A stretch of DNA of 64,000 nt from Faecalimonas sp. (GTDB lineage Bacteria > Bacillota > Clostridia > Lachnospirales > Lachnospiraceae), in the NCBI GenBank assembly GCA_029264305.1, contig JARICA010000022.1, positions 1-64,000 on the forward strand, read 5' to 3'. Numbering within the stretch: the first letter of the stretch is position 1; each line of letters opens with the position of its first letter. A model generated the notes under the pieces. The model saw only the letters and a list, made by a program, of their open reading frames with translations. It was not told the origin of the DNA and made no database searches. The position numbers and the translations under genes are program-made. This document shows positions 54,615-64,000 of this stretch, one piece after another.

Positions 54615-56012
54615 TTATTTCTCCTTTATTCTAAGTTTTGAAAATCGAAAATCTTTTGTCTGTATTTCTTTTTCTATTTCTACAATCGTGTCGCTCTCTG
54701 CTCTCTCAGTTGCATCCTGCCATACAAAGAATAATTTTTCTAAATCTTCAATGGATTGTACTGTGTTTTCTGTCACTCTAAACTCTCCATCTTTTTCATT
54801 TTTCTTACGAAAATCTCGGATTTCTTTCTGCGTATAAAGAGGTTTTAAAATAAATTCTTCCATCTCTTCATTAGAAAGATTCTCCTTCTTTATGATGATT
54901 GGATCAAATTTTTCTTTTTCTGTATTTTTAAACTGATACATACTTCGGTCCGTTACTTCTTGGTATCGTTCTGTTAACCGCATACTCTCAGCTAATTTTC
55001 CTAAAATTTCTTCCTGCTTATCACTTTGATTTAATAAATTTACAAATTGAACTGTTCCATCTTCTTCAGGGCTTCCTTCCATGAAAAGATAACGTATTCT
55101 TGCTGCAGCACGATTGGCGAAAATTGTCTTCTGCTCAATCAATTTATTATATCTTCTTTCAATTGTATCAAATTCACGTTCAATCCCATAAATAATGTCC
55201 ATCGCCTCTTCACACAATTCAATTGCTCTTTCATTTCGCACATACTGAGGACTATCTTTTTCCAATTGTTTTCTTTTTTCCACAAAAGATTGCTTTCGTA
55301 TTTCATTTTCCCACAAATTTTTCTCAATCAGTTCTTTTACCGCCTCTTTATAGCGATAAAAGCTATCTGTTGTTGTTAAAATTGCATATTTCTTGCTATC
55401 ACTATTATTCAATTCTTTCACAAGGACTTCTTGAATACCAATAAAACTTTTCTGCTTGGATAATTCATCGAAATATCCGCGCATTCCTTCTTGCATATTA
55501 GCAAGCATCTGTACCAAGGTACGAGAGGTATTCCACGCACTTTTTAAAATGTCGTTATTTTTCTCTTGATCTGAACTATATGTATATAAATGGCTATATA
55601 CAGCAAGTACACTTTCTCGTTCTCGGTTTCCTTCCTCACTAAACAATTTCTCAAATAGTTCTACATACAACCTACTATATTCTGGAAAAGATACCACATA
55701 TCTATTCAAAGTCTCATCATAGTCTTGTCGAAGCCAGCCCCAGTTTTCCAAGTTTTTCAAACAAACCGATGCCATATTTGCTCGTGTTAAAAATTCCCCT
55801 TCTTCATCAACCTGCTCTTCGCTCCACTCCAATACCATATCCGCTATATTTTCATTCATAATGTTTTTACACTCTTCTTCTGTCAACCCGAGAAGAGAAT
55901 ACGATTTACTTGTTTCTCCATAAATCGCCAACAGAAATTTTTGATAATATGTTCTATATTTACTTGAAAAAAGTTTATAAAACTCTGGTGGGATTTTATT
56001 TATTAAATTCAC
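54615..56012 (-). CDS. jetA: Wadjet JetA (kleisin-like subunit)
   Basis: 465 aa from GTG 56012 with AGAGG upstream. NKIPPEFYKLFSSKYRTYYQ at the N-terminus and the RANMASVCLKNLENWGWL winged-helix block match the JetA family of the DUF5716 kind, which would make this a type III Wadjet by recall. JetA is the kleisin that closes the JetC ring. First gene of the operon; a TATAAT promoter lies at 56049. Confidence 0.88.
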   Translation of the reverse strand: MNLINKIPPEFYKLFSSKYRTYYQKFLLAIYGETSKSYSLLGLTEEECKNIMNENIADMVLEWSEEQVDEEGEFLTRANMASVCLKNLENWGWLRQDYDETLNRYVVSFPEYSRLYVELFEKLFSEEGNRERESVLAVYSHLYTYSSDQEKNNDILKSAWNTSRTLVQMLANMQEGMRGYFDELSKQKSFIGIQEVLVKELNNSDSKKYAILTTTDSFYRYKEAVKELIEKNLWENEIRKQSFVEKRKQLEKDSPQYVRNERAIELCEEAMDIIYGIEREFDTIERRYNKLIEQKTIFANRAAARIRYLFMEGSPEEDGTVQFVNLLNQSDKQEEILGKLAESMRLTERYQEVTDRSMYQFKNTEKEKFDPIIIKKENLSNEEMEEFILKPLYTQKEIRDFRKKNEKDGEFRVTENTVQSIEDLEKLFFVWQDATERAESDTIVEIEKEIQTKDFRFSKLRIKEK

Positions 56013-56048
56013 TCGCCTACCTCTTTTCTTTTGATATCACTATTTTTT

Positions 56049-56054
56049 ATTATA
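56049..56054 (-). promoter_or_regulatory. Extended -10 promoter of the Wadjet operon
   Basis: Minus strand TGGTATAAT, an extended -10 (TGnTATAAT) with no good -35. It lies 37 bp before the jetA GTG. Confidence 0.55.
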
Positions 56055-56077
56055 CCAAAATGAACTGATAAATGTAA

Positions 56078-56107
56078 TTGATTTTTCGACAAATCCTATG
56101 ATATGAT
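56078..56107 (+). promoter_or_regulatory. Promoter of the first MATE gene
   Basis: -35 TTGATT (56078-56083), 18-bp spacer, -10 TATGAT (56102-56107), divergent from the Wadjet promoter. Confidence 0.5.
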
Positions 56108-56143
56108 GCCTATTGGAATGAGATTTTTTTAAGGAGGGATTTT

Positions 56144-57493
56144 ATGAAAAAAAATAAGATAACAAATCCTATTACGGAAGGTGTTATCTGGAAACAATTA
56201 TTAATTTTTTTCTTTCCGATAGTTATCGGAACACTATTTCAACAATTATATAATACTGTCGATGCAATTATTGTTGGGCGCTTTGTCGGGAAAGAAGCTC
56301 TTGCTAGTGTAGGTGGTTCTTCTGCTGTTCTTGCCAACTTTGTTATTGGATTTTTTACTGGTCTTTCTGCAGGAGCAAGTGTAATTATTTCACAATTTTG
56401 CGGAGCTAATGACCGTGAAAATATGCAAAAAGGTTTGCATACCGCCTATGCATTTTCGATTTTATTTGGAATCATTATTTCTATCGCTGGGTTCATTCTT
56501 ACCCCTTGGCTATTACGCATTACAAAAACACCAAATGATGTATTTGCAGATTCTGTTCTTTATCTTAAAATTTATTTTGCCGGGCTTATTTTTATGCTTA
56601 TTTATAACATGGGTTCGAGCATTTTACGTGCAATTGGGGATTCTAAACGTCCACTATATTATTTGATTATCTGCTGTTTTATCAATATTGGATTAGATAT
56701 TTTATTTGTTGTTTATTTCCATATGGGTATTGCCGGAGCTGCAATTGCTACATTAATTGCACAGGCAGTCAGTGCTATTTTAGTTACTTACTCTTTGATG
56801 ACTTCTTATGATATTTTAAAACTAAATTTACGAGAAATACGTATTGATTTTTCTATGTTGAAAGCTGAATTTAAAATCGGACTTCCAAGTGGATTGCAAT
56901 CCTGTATGTATAGCTTAACAAATATTATTATTCAAGCCGCTGTAAATAATTTCGGAACAGACACCGCTGCTGCATGGGCAGCCTATGGAAAACTTGATGC
57001 AATTTTTTGGACAATCTGTGGTTCATTTGGAATTGCTGTCACAACTTTTTCCGGACAGAATTATGGAGCAAAATGTTACGAACGTGTAAAGAAGAGTATA
57101 CGTGTGAGTCTTATCATGGCATTAAGTGTATCTGCAATCTTAATTACTTTTCTTATGATTGCTTGTCGGCCTCTATATCATATTTTCACTACGGATACAG
57201 ATGTAATCAACCTTGGTGTATATATGTTAAAATTAATTACACCTAGCTATATCATTTATGTATTTGTTGAAATTTATTCAGGTGCACTTCGAGGTATTGG
57301 AGATGTATTTATTCCAACTTTAATTACCCTTGGTGGTGTTTGCTTTGTTCGTATTCCTTGGGTTGTATTTGTTACTCCTATGAAAAATGAAGTTTCTACT
57401 CTTCTATTTAGCTATCCTATGGCATGGGCAGCTACATTACTCTTTCTCTTTCCGTACTATTTGTATCAACGAAAAAAATTACTTTCACTTTAA
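56144..57493 (+). CDS. MATE-family multidrug/cation antiporter
   Basis: 449 aa with 12 predicted membrane helices and the MATE fold marks: GTLFQQLYNTVDAIIVGRFVG in helix 1-2 and LFIPTLITLGG late. It should export cationic drugs or metabolites against Na+ or H+. AAGGAGG precedes ATG. It converges with a paralogue (57571-58920) and shares a bidirectional terminator with it. Substrate unknown. Confidence 0.92.
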   Translation: MKKNKITNPITEGVIWKQLLIFFFPIVIGTLFQQLYNTVDAIIVGRFVGKEALASVGGSSAVLANFVIGFFTGLSAGASVIISQFCGANDRENMQKGLHTAYAFSILFGIIISIAGFILTPWLLRITKTPNDVFADSVLYLKIYFAGLIFMLIYNMGSSILRAIGDSKRPLYYLIICCFINIGLDILFVVYFHMGIAGAAIATLIAQAVSAILVTYSLMTSYDILKLNLREIRIDFSMLKAEFKIGLPSGLQSCMYSLTNIIIQAAVNNFGTDTAAAWAAYGKLDAIFWTICGSFGIAVTTFSGQNYGAKCYERVKKSIRVSLIMALSVSAILITFLMIACRPLYHIFTTDTDVINLGVYMLKLITPSYIIYVFVEIYSGALRGIGDVFIPTLITLGGVCFVRIPWVVFVTPMKNEVSTLLFSYPMAWAATLLFLFPYYLYQRKKLLSL

Positions 57494-57498
57494 ACAAT

Positions 57499-57534
57499 AA
57501 AATAAAAGGGACTTTTTACAGCCCCTTTTATTTT
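57499..57534. terminator. Bidirectional terminator between the MATE genes
   Basis: 12-bp stem AAAATAAAAGGG/CCCTTTTATTTT with a 12-nt loop; T-rich on both sides, serving both converging genes. Confidence 0.88.
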
Positions 57535-57570
57535 ACCTACCTCAATATATACATCTTATTCTAAATTTTC

Positions 57571-58920
57571 TTACTCCCCAAATGCATTCATCCAATTTGC
57601 TTTCTTATAATAAATGAAAAAGATAATGGAACTTAATCCCCATGTTATTGGATATACCCAATATACAATGTCAATTTTCCCTACTAATTTACCGAAAACA
57701 ACTAAAATCGTCACTCGAATAACACACCAGCAGATGAGCATAACAATCATCGGAACCATGGATTTCCCTGCACCTCTAAGTACAGCTGAAATCGCATGAG
57801 AATACGCTAACAGACAAAAGAATAGCGCTGCTGTTCTTGCTCTTGCAACACCATACATTATTACCTCAGGGTTACTATCAAATGCTCGTGTAAGTGGTGA
57901 TGCAAAAATAAATATCAAGACTCCAATGAGTTCTGCAAGAATGACCGTTGTTAAAATTCCAAATTTGGCTCCTTTTTTCGTCCTTTCCTCCTGCTTTGCT
58001 CCTAAATTCTGCCCCACAAAAGTTGTTAATGCCATGGTAAAACTTGTAATTGGCAAAAAACCAAAGCCTTCTATTTTCGAATATGCACCACATCCTGCCA
58101 TTGCCATCTCTCCAAAAGAGTTGATGTTAGATTGCACAACAACATTTGCAATGGCAATAATCGAATTCTGAATCCCCGATGGCAACCCAATACGAATGAT
58201 TTGTCCTAGTATTTCTCTATCAAATCGAATTTTTCTCAAACACAAACGATATTCTTCTTTTGTTCGCATCAACTGTCCCATACACAAAAATGCACTTACA
58301 AATTGGGAAATTGTTGTTGCTAAAGCTGCTGCTCCTACACCATAATGAAATCCCGCAATAAATACAATATCCAATACAATATTTATGAGTGAAGAAACAA
58401 TCAAATAATATAAAGGATGTTTACTATCCCCTACAGACTGTAAAATTCCCACAAAAATATTATACATAACAAATCCAAGAGAACCCATAAAATAAATTCG
58501 AAAATATGCAATTGATTCAGGCAATACATTTTTCGGTGTATCCATCCAAATTAAGATTTGTGGTGCAAAAAATACACCTAAAATTGTTAAAATCACACTT
58601 GCAACTAAACCAAATGCAACTGTGGTATGTACCGCTTTTTCTACTTTTTCTTTATTTCTTGCTCCAAAATATCTCGCAATAACAACACCAGCACCAATAG
58701 AAATTCCACTAAAAAATCCAATCATCAAAAAAATAAGATTTCCAGAAGAACTCACTGCCGCCAATGCATTACTCCCTAAAAAATTTCCAACAATCAACGA
58801 ATCGGCTGTATTATACATTTGTTGAAATAGATTTCCTAAAAAAATCGGCATTGCAAAAAATGTAATCTTTTTCCATATTGATCCTTCTGTCATCAAGTTT
58901 TTTGACGTAGTTATTTCCAT
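57571..58920 (-). CDS. MATE-family multidrug/cation antiporter
   Basis: About 449 aa, 12 helices, GNLFQQMYNTADSLIVGNFLG matching the helix 1-2 block of its neighbour. ATG 58920 has GGAGG 7 nt upstream, while 58926 overlaps that site. The pair of paralogues in opposite orientation suggests an old duplication. Its promoter shares the gap with the Crp/Fnr-type operator before trxA. Confidence 0.92.
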   Translation of the reverse strand: MEITTSKNLMTEGSIWKKITFFAMPIFLGNLFQQMYNTADSLIVGNFLGSNALAAVSSSGNLIFLMIGFFSGISIGAGVVIARYFGARNKEKVEKAVHTTVAFGLVASVILTILGVFFAPQILIWMDTPKNVLPESIAYFRIYFMGSLGFVMYNIFVGILQSVGDSKHPLYYLIVSSLINIVLDIVFIAGFHYGVGAAALATTISQFVSAFLCMGQLMRTKEEYRLCLRKIRFDREILGQIIRIGLPSGIQNSIIAIANVVVQSNINSFGEMAMAGCGAYSKIEGFGFLPITSFTMALTTFVGQNLGAKQEERTKKGAKFGILTTVILAELIGVLIFIFASPLTRAFDSNPEVIMYGVARARTAALFFCLLAYSHAISAVLRGAGKSMVPMIVMLICWCVIRVTILVVFGKLVGKIDIVYWVYPITWGLSSIIFFIYYKKANWMNAFGE

Positions 58921-58985
58921 ACTCATTCCTCCATTTCTACTTTTATTCTATCAAAAACAACACTTTTTGAAAAGTTTTCATTTTT

Positions 58986-59000
58986 TGTGACATAGTCACA
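58986..59000 (+). promoter_or_regulatory. Crp/Fnr-type operator before trxA
   Basis: Perfect palindrome TGTGACATAGTCACA. Its centre is about 41 bp before the start expected from the -10 TATAAT at 59022-59027, and the -35 position (CAGATA) is poor. This is the class II activator geometry of Crp/Fnr proteins. A Crp/Fnr regulator gene lies just beyond trxA. Confidence 0.75.
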
Positions 59001-59065
59001 GATAAAACAGGGTATACCAACTATAATGACACTATCATTAAAACAAACGAAAAGGAGATTTGATT

Positions 59066-59374
59066 ATGGAAGCTTTAAATATCACAATAGATAATTTTGA
59101 AACAGAGGTTATGCAATCAGATAAACCTGTACTAATTGATTTTTGGGCACCATGGTGTGGTCCTTGCCAAATGGTACTTCCAATTATTAAAGAACTTGCA
59201 GAAGAAGTAACTGACACAAAAATTTGCAAAATAAATGTGGATGAGCAACCTGAATTGGCAAAAAAATTCCGCGTATTAAGTATTCCAACTCTTATAGTTG
59301 TAAAAGATGGAGAGGTTGCTAAACGTGAAGTTGGCGCTAAATCAAAAGAAGAAATTTTAGAATTAATCGGATAA
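59066..59374 (+). CDS. trxA: Thioredoxin
   Basis: 102 aa with the redox centre WAPWCGPC (Cys at about residues 30 and 33), the cis-Pro in SIPTLIV and the usual length. It reduces protein disulphides in the cytoplasm. AAGGAG fits ATG 59066; a TTG at 59060 is in frame but too near. No thioredoxin reductase is adjacent. Upstream is a Crp/Fnr operator, so expression is probably redox- or nutrient-controlled. Confidence 0.96.
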   Translation: MEALNITIDNFETEVMQSDKPVLIDFWAPWCGPCQMVLPIIKELAEEVTDTKICKINVDEQPELAKKFRVLSIPTLIVVKDGEVAKREVGAKSKEEILELIG

Positions 59375-59380
59375 TAGGGA

Positions 59381-59411
59381 AAGCAAGGTGCATATATTCC
59401 ACACCTTGCTT
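59381..59411 (+). terminator. Terminator of trxA
   Basis: 10-bp stem AAGCAAGGTG/CACCTTGCTT with an 11-nt loop, then a T-rich stretch. It separates trxA from the converging Crp/Fnr gene. Confidence 0.72.
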
Positions 59412-59417
59412 CTTATT

Positions 59418-60089
59418 TTATAATAATTTTTTCAATTTCTGTCTATCAACAATCTTTATACTTCCCCGAGAAAGTTCAACCATCCCTTCCTTAGCAAAGT
59501 ATTTCAACATTCTTGATACGACTTCTCTTGCACTTCCTACATACTTTGCAATTTGTTCATGGGTAAACGGAAGTATATCTGTTCCCATTTTTGCCATTTC
59601 ATCAAGCAAAAAAATTGCCAATCTTCTATCAAAACTCATAAACAAAATTTGTTCCATCGCCCACATAACATCCGAAAATCGATCTGCAGTCAAGCGAAGA
59701 CCAAATGCCTCTACATAAATATTTTTCTGACTTAATGCTGAAAATACCGATGAGTTAATTAATAGTACTTCCGTATCCTTTTCTGCATCTACATGAACAT
59801 CGAATGTAATATTTTTCAAAATACAAGAAGCTGATAAAATGCATACATCATCATCACTCAAACGATACAACGTCACTTCTTTTCCTTCTTCAGAAAGAAT
59901 ATACGTTCTCAGTTCTCCACTTTTAATAAGCAATACCCCTATGCATTCCTGCTGTGCATCGTAAATGTTTTGTCCTTGTGTATATTTTACTACCGCAGTA
60001 TTTTGTATCAATATTTCCTGCTCTTCTTTTGTAATCTGATTCCAAAAAGTGAGTCTTTCTTCTAAATATTTTCTATTCTGTTCTGTCAT
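59418..60089 (-). CDS. Crp/Fnr-family transcription regulator
   Basis: About 223 aa. A cNMP-binding-like beta roll (GQNIYDAQQECIGVLLIKSGELRTYILSEEGKEVTLYRL) and a C-terminal helix-turn-helix (THEQIAKYVGSAREVVSRML). The cyclic-nucleotide Arg/Glu cluster of true Crp is not clear, and no FNR-type N-terminal Cys cluster is present, so the ligand is unknown. It overlaps the end of engB, so it is read with lon and engB. It may bind TGTGACATAGTCACA before trxA. Confidence 0.88.
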   Translation of the reverse strand: MTEQNRKYLEERLTFWNQITKEEQEILIQNTAVVKYTQGQNIYDAQQECIGVLLIKSGELRTYILSEEGKEVTLYRLSDDDVCILSASCILKNITFDVHVDAEKDTEVLLINSSVFSALSQKNIYVEAFGLRLTADRFSDVMWAMEQILFMSFDRRLAIFLLDEMAKMGTDILPFTHEQIAKYVGSAREVVSRMLKYFAKEGMVELSRGSIKIVDRQKLKKLL

Positions 60090-60678
60090 CTTCCTCATCT
60101 TCCATCGTCTTCACTAAATCCCAAATTTCTTCCCGTCCTTGTTTTGTTACAGAAGAAAAAGGAATTACTTTTGTACCTGGAATTAAATCTAATCCCTGTT
60201 TTACCATTTTTATATGTTTTTGAATTTGACTTCGTTTTAATTTATCTAGTTTAGTTGCAATAATAATCGGATTATATCCATGATATACAATCCAATCATA
60301 CATCATTTTATCATTAGCAGTTGGTTCATGCCGTATATCTATTAAAAGGAATACCGCTTTTAGTTTTTTAGATGTATTCAAATATCTCTCTATTAATTTC
60401 CCCCACTGCTCTTTTTCTTTTGGCGATACTTTTGCATATCCATATCCAGGAAGATCTACCAAATATAATTCTTTATTTACATTATAAAAATTAATTGTCT
60501 GTGTTTTTCCTGGTGTAGCCGATGTTCTTGCCAAAGATTTTCTATTTAACAAAGCATTAATCAAAGAAGATTTTCCTACATTTGATTTTCCTGCAAATGC
60601 AATTTCCATTAAATCTGTATCTGGGAGTTTGCTTGTAATCCCACACACAATTTCTAATTCTACATTTTTAATTACCAT
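60073..60678 (-). CDS. engB: Ribosome-biogenesis GTPase EngB/YsxC
   Basis: 201 aa. G1 GKSNVGKSSLI, G3 DLPGYGYAKV, G4 TKLDK, with SSVTKQG as G5. It acts in assembly of the 50S subunit. It follows lon by 8 nt, the usual lon-engB order of Firmicutes. A start upstream of MVIKNVE is not needed. Confidence 0.97.
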   Translation of the reverse strand: MVIKNVELEIVCGITSKLPDTDLMEIAFAGKSNVGKSSLINALLNRKSLARTSATPGKTQTINFYNVNKELYLVDLPGYGYAKVSPKEKEQWGKLIERYLNTSKKLKAVFLLIDIRHEPTANDKMMYDWIVYHGYNPIIIATKLDKLKRSQIQKHIKMVKQGLDLIPGTKVIPFSSVTKQGREEIWDLVKTMEDEEDDRTE

Positions 60679-60686
60679 ATGCCCTC

Positions 60687-63008
60687 CTATTCTTTTACAA
60701 GTGCAATTTCTAAAACTTCTCTCATTTGACTTACCGGAATGATTTCTAATCCTTTTGTAATTTCGGAAGAAAGTTCTTCTACATCTTTTTTATTTTCAAA
60801 AGGAATAATTACTGTTTTAATTCCCGCAACTTTTGCTGCTAGTAACTTTTCTTTTAGTCCACCAATTGCAAGTACGCGACCACGCAATGTGATTTCACCT
60901 GTCATTGCCACATCTGCTCGAACTTTCTTATTAGTAATCGCTGAAAAATTAGCCGTTGCCATAGATATTCCTGCCGATGGACCATCTTTTGGTACAGCTC
61001 CCTCTGGTATATGAATATGAATGTCATGCTCTTCAAAATATTCTTTAGAAATATTAAACTCTTCAGCAATAGACCTTATATAACTAATGCCTGTTCTTGC
61101 TGATTCTTTCATTACGTCACCCATCTGCCCTGTCAGCATCACTTCACCTTTTCCACGCATTGCATTCACTTCTATTTGAAGTGTATCTCCCCCTACACTT
61201 GTCCATGCTAATCCGCGAACAATTCCTACCTCATCTTTTTCATTTGCTTTTTGATAAGTATATTTTTCTTTTCCAAGATATTTTTCTAAATTGCTCTCTG
61301 TCACTCTAATTTTTTTCTTATTCTTTTCTAATATTTCTCTTGCAGTTTTTCTACAAATATCCCCAATTTGTCTTTCTAACTGGCGAACCCCTGCTTCCCT
61401 TGTGTAATTATTTGAAATTTTCCAAATTGCTCCTTTGCTTATTGTAAGCATATTTTTTTCTAATCCATGTTTCTTTAATTGTTTTGGGATGAGATGCTTC
61501 TCTGCAATATGAAATTTTTCATTATCCGTATAACTCGTTACCTCAATAATTTCCATTCTATCTAACAAAGGTCTTGGAATCGTTTGTAGCGAATTTGCCG
61601 TTGTTACAAATAATACTTCAGATAAATCTACTGGAACTTCTAAATAGTGATCTCTAAATTTTACATTTTGTTCGCTATCTAACACTTCTAGCAATGCTGA
61701 AAATGTGTCCCCTTTGTAATCTGTACTTACTTTATCAATCTCATCTAACAACATAAGAGGATTTCGAACACCAGCCATTTTCAATCCATTTGCAATACGA
61801 CCTGGCATTGCTCCAACATAAGTTTTACGATGTCCTCGAATTTCTGCTTCATCCCTTACTCCTCCAAGAGAAATGCGAACATATTTTTTATGTAGAGCTT
61901 TTGCTAATGATCTGGCAATGGATGTCTTCCCTGTTCCCGGAGGACCAACAAGACACAAGATAGGACTAGTTCCTTTTGATGTCAAGGCACGAACAGCTAA
62001 AAATTCTAATATTCTTTCTTTCACTTGTTCTAATCCATAATGTTCTTCTTCTAAAATTTCTTTCGCATAGTGAATATCTAAGTTATCCTCACCCATTTTA
62101 TTCCATGGCATTTCCAACATCGTCTCAATATATGTTCTTGTGACTGCATTTTCTGCTGGACCATTTACTGTATTTCGAAATCTTCTTACTTCCTTACGAA
62201 GTTTTTCTTTTACTTCTTCAGAGGCATCTAGTTCCTTTATCGCCTTTGCAAACTCATCTGCATCTGAAAGCGTAGAATCGTCTCCTAACTCTTCCTGAAT
62301 CACTTTCAATTCTTCTCGAAGTAAATATTCTTTTTGATGTTTATCTATTCTCGCTTTTACCTTTTCTTCCAATTCTTCTTTAATTTGAAACACTCTTATT
62401 TCTTTTTCCAATTTTTCTATTAAAAGAGAATAGCACTTTGTGGGATTCGTTTCTTCTAATAATTCCTGCGTTTCTTCATACCGAAAAGGAACATTTGCAC
62501 AAACCTCATCTATAAGCCTTTTTAAATCGTCAATTTTAGCAATTTGTTCTACAATTTCTTTTGTCATTTTTGCATTTTTTGCTGCATACTGTAAAAACAA
62601 TTCCTGCAATGTTCTACACATGGCTTCCTGCTTAACCGGCTCTTCTTCTACATACGGATATTCATCAACTACAGTAATATCTGCTTCTAAATATGGTTCT
62701 GTTTGCACAAGTTCATTGAGTTTCGCTCTTTTTTCCCCTTCTACAAGCACACGCAAAATCTTTTTCGGCATTTTTACAATTTGTTTAATAGAAGCAATAA
62801 CTCCTATTTCATACAAATCATCCTGTGTTATATTTTCAGCCTCAATGCATTTTTGTGTCAATAGGAAAATTTGTTGTTCTTCTGCCATTGCTTTTTGAAT
62901 AGCTTCCAAAGAAATTTCTCTACTCACATCAAAATGAACAACTTCTTTTGGCATGATTGTCATTCCTCTAAGAGCTACCATAGGCAATCTTTTTATCTTT
63001 TCATTCAT
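60687..63008 (-). CDS. lon: ATP-dependent protease Lon
   Basis: 773 aa LonA. N-terminal substrate domain ([22 protein letters not shown]), AAA module with Walker [12 protein letters not shown] near residue 356, and the protease domain with Ser in [10 protein letters not shown] near 678 and Lys in [13 protein letters not shown] near 720. It degrades damaged and regulatory proteins. It follows clpX, separated by a terminator, giving a proteolysis cluster. Confidence 0.98.
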   Translation of the reverse strand: MNEKIKRLPMVALRGMTIMPKEVVHFDVSREISLEAIQKAMAEEQQIFLLTQKCIEAENITQDDLYEIGVIASIKQIVKMPKKILRVLVEGEKRAKLNELVQTEPYLEADITVVDEYPYVEEEPVKQEAMCRTLQELFLQYAAKNAKMTKEIVEQIAKIDDLKRLIDEVCANVPFRYEETQELLEETNPTKCYSLLIEKLEKEIRVFQIKEELEEKVKARIDKHQKEYLLREELKVIQEELGDDSTLSDADEFAKAIKELDASEEVKEKLRKEVRRFRNTVNGPAENAVTRTYIETMLEMPWNKMGEDNLDIHYAKEILEEEHYGLEQVKERILEFLAVRALTSKGTSPILCLVGPPGTGKTSIARSLAKALHKKYVRISLGGVRDEAEIRGHRKTYVGAMPGRIANGLKMAGVRNPLMLLDEIDKVSTDYKGDTFSALLEVLDSEQNVKFRDHYLEVPVDLSEVLFVTTANSLQTIPRPLLDRMEIIEVTSYTDNEKFHIAEKHLIPKQLKKHGLEKNMLTISKGAIWKISNNYTREAGVRQLERQIGDICRKTAREILEKNKKKIRVTESNLEKYLGKEKYTYQKANEKDEVGIVRGLAWTSVGGDTLQIEVNAMRGKGEVMLTGQMGDVMKESARTGISYIRSIAEEFNISKEYFEEHDIHIHIPEGAVPKDGPSAGISMATANFSAITNKKVRADVAMTGEITLRGRVLAIGGLKEKLLAAKVAGIKTVIIPFENKKDVEELSSEITKGLEIIPVSQMREVLEIALVKE

Positions 63009-63025
63009 CTGTTTTCCCTCTATTC

Positions 63026-63063
63026 AAAAAGACGGGTCTCTGGTTACCCATCAACGCCGTCTT
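63026..63063 (-). terminator. Terminator of clpX
   Basis: Stem AAGACGG/CCGTCTT with a 21-nt loop that contains a further small stem, followed on the minus strand by TTTTTG. It lies 15 nt past the clpX stop. Confidence 0.72.
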
Positions 63064-63078
63064 AATTTCTTTTCAAGT

Positions 63079-64000
63079 TTACGCACTGACTACTTCTTTA
63101 TTCTCTGTCTCATAAACTGGCTTTCCAATTCCTTGTACAACTTCCTTTGTAATTCTACAGAATTTAATACTATCATCTGATGGAACATGATACATTGTAT
63201 CCATCATAATTTTTTCCATAATTGCACGAAGTCCTCTTGCTCCTGTTTTTCTTGCTAAAGAAGTTTTTGCGATTTCTACAAGTGCATCTTGATCAAACAC
63301 CAACTCAACACCATCTAATTCCAATAATTTCTGGTATTGCTTTACAATAGCACTTTTTGGTTCTGTCAAAATACGAATTAATGCTTCCTCATCTAACATT
63401 TCCAAAGAAACTGTTACTGGAACTCGTCCAACGAGCTCAGGAATAAGACCAAATTTCACTAAATCCTGAGGCAATACCTGCCCAAGTAATCTGTCAATAT
63501 CATATTCATGTTTTTCTGCAATTTCAGCATTAAACCCAATTGACTTCTTATCAATACGAGTCTCAATAATTTTATCAATGCCTTCAAATGCTCCACCACA
63601 AATAAACAAAATATTAGTTGTATCAATCTGAATTAATTCCTGATGTGGATGTTTTCTTCCACCTTGAGGTGGAACAGAAGCAACTGTACCTTCAATAATT
63701 TTTAAAAGTGCTTGCTGCACTCCTTCTCCTGATACATCACGAGTAATAGACGGATTCTCTGATTTTCTTGTAATTTTATCAATTTCATCTAGATATATAA
63801 TTCCATATTCTGCTCTGCGTATATCTCCATCTGCTGCTTGAATAATTTTTAACAAAATATTCTCCACATCTTCCCCGACATATCCTGCTTCTGTCAATGC
63901 GGTAGCATCTGCGATTGCAAACGGTACATTTAGAACTTTTGCCAGTGTCTGGGCAAGAAGTGTCTTTCCACATCCAGTAGGACCTAACATCAAAATATTA
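63079..64000 (-). CDS. clpX: ATP-dependent Clp protease ATP-binding subunit ClpX (3' part)
   Basis: The C-terminal 307 residues are present; the N-terminus with the zinc-binding domain lies beyond the window edge. Walker [13 protein letters not shown], Walker B YLDEIDKI, the pore loop GYVGED, the ClpP-binding IGF-like loop (KKSIGFNAE) and the sensor-2 [10 protein letters not shown] are visible. It unfolds proteins for ClpP. The frame runs open to position 64000. Confidence 0.97.
   Translation of the reverse strand, partial: NILMLGPTGCGKTLLAQTLAKVLNVPFAIADATALTEAGYVGEDVENILLKIIQAADGDIRRAEYGIIYLDEIDKITRKSENPSITRDVSGEGVQQALLKIIEGTVASVPPQGGRKHPHQELIQIDTTNILFICGGAFEGIDKIIETRIDKKSIGFNAEIAEKHEYDIDRLLGQVLPQDLVKFGLIPELVGRVPVTVSLEMLDEEALIRILTEPKSAIVKQYQKLLELDGVELVFDQDALVEIAKTSLARKTGARGLRAIMEKIMMDTMYHVPSDDSIKFCRITKEVVQGIGKPVYETENKEVVSA

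Overview
The window is AT-rich DNA from a low-GC Gram-positive anaerobe, most likely a clostridium of the Lachnospiraceae type. Support: AGGAGG-type ribosome binding sites, TTG/GTG starts, sigma-A style promoters with 17-bp spacers, a cdaA-ybbR-HPr cluster, uvrB-uvrA, mreB, lon-engB, and sporeformer-type LCP and GH73 wall proteins. Genus cannot be decided from sequence alone. Nearly all genes lie on the minus strand, so 'downstream' below means lower coordinates.

Layout. 1-2100: an anti-sigma-like zinc-finger membrane protein, a remnant open frame, a decayed IS200/IS605 element (tnpA with an in-frame TGA) and tRNA-Gly(TCC)/tRNA-Pro(TGG) with their terminator. 2098-7359: a CsoR-controlled copper operon (copA-csoR-copZ) whose last two genes encode secreted proteins that share an unrecognised domain. 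7450-13254: cell-surface housekeeping (HtrA protease, a cohesin-like membrane protein with a very acidic tail, two LCP ligases). 13285-35615: a large cell-wall or capsular polysaccharide locus made of several separately promoted units: NTP transferase and rmlB; polymerase and two glycosyltransferases; initiating sugar transferase, glf, two GT2 and a frameshifted acyltransferase; a GH73 hydrolase with six repeats; flippase and LicD; and a three-gene operon (DUF1015, cytidylyltransferase-aminotransferase fusion, opine-dehydrogenase-like). 35672-48702: core genes (HPr, YbbR/CdaR, CdaA, two membrane proteins, ComF, RecD2, MreB, UvrA, UvrB) with a LexA-like box before uvrB. 49047-56012: a small membrane protein and a Wadjet (jetABCD) anti-plasmid operon whose jetD is frameshifted near its N-terminus. 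56144-64000: two convergent MATE transporters, thioredoxin with a class-II-placed Crp/Fnr-type operator, a Crp/Fnr regulator, EngB, Lon and the 3' part of clpX.

How the genes work together. The polysaccharide locus holds most functions of a Wzx/Wzy pathway: initiation (27475-28866), glycosyltransferases, UDP-Galf supply (glf), dTDP-4-keto-6-deoxyglucose supply (rmlB), polymerisation, flipping and, next door, LCP proteins that could attach the product to peptidoglycan. The most distinctive part is 13332-18324. I infer that it makes and attaches a phospho-amino-alcohol decoration, possibly a carboxyethylated phosphoethanolamine. This is a hypothesis built from gene families, not something the sequence proves. 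Signs of decay are frequent (tnpA, acyltransferase, jetD, and two gene-free stretches with broken frames), which suggests ongoing turnover of accessory functions.
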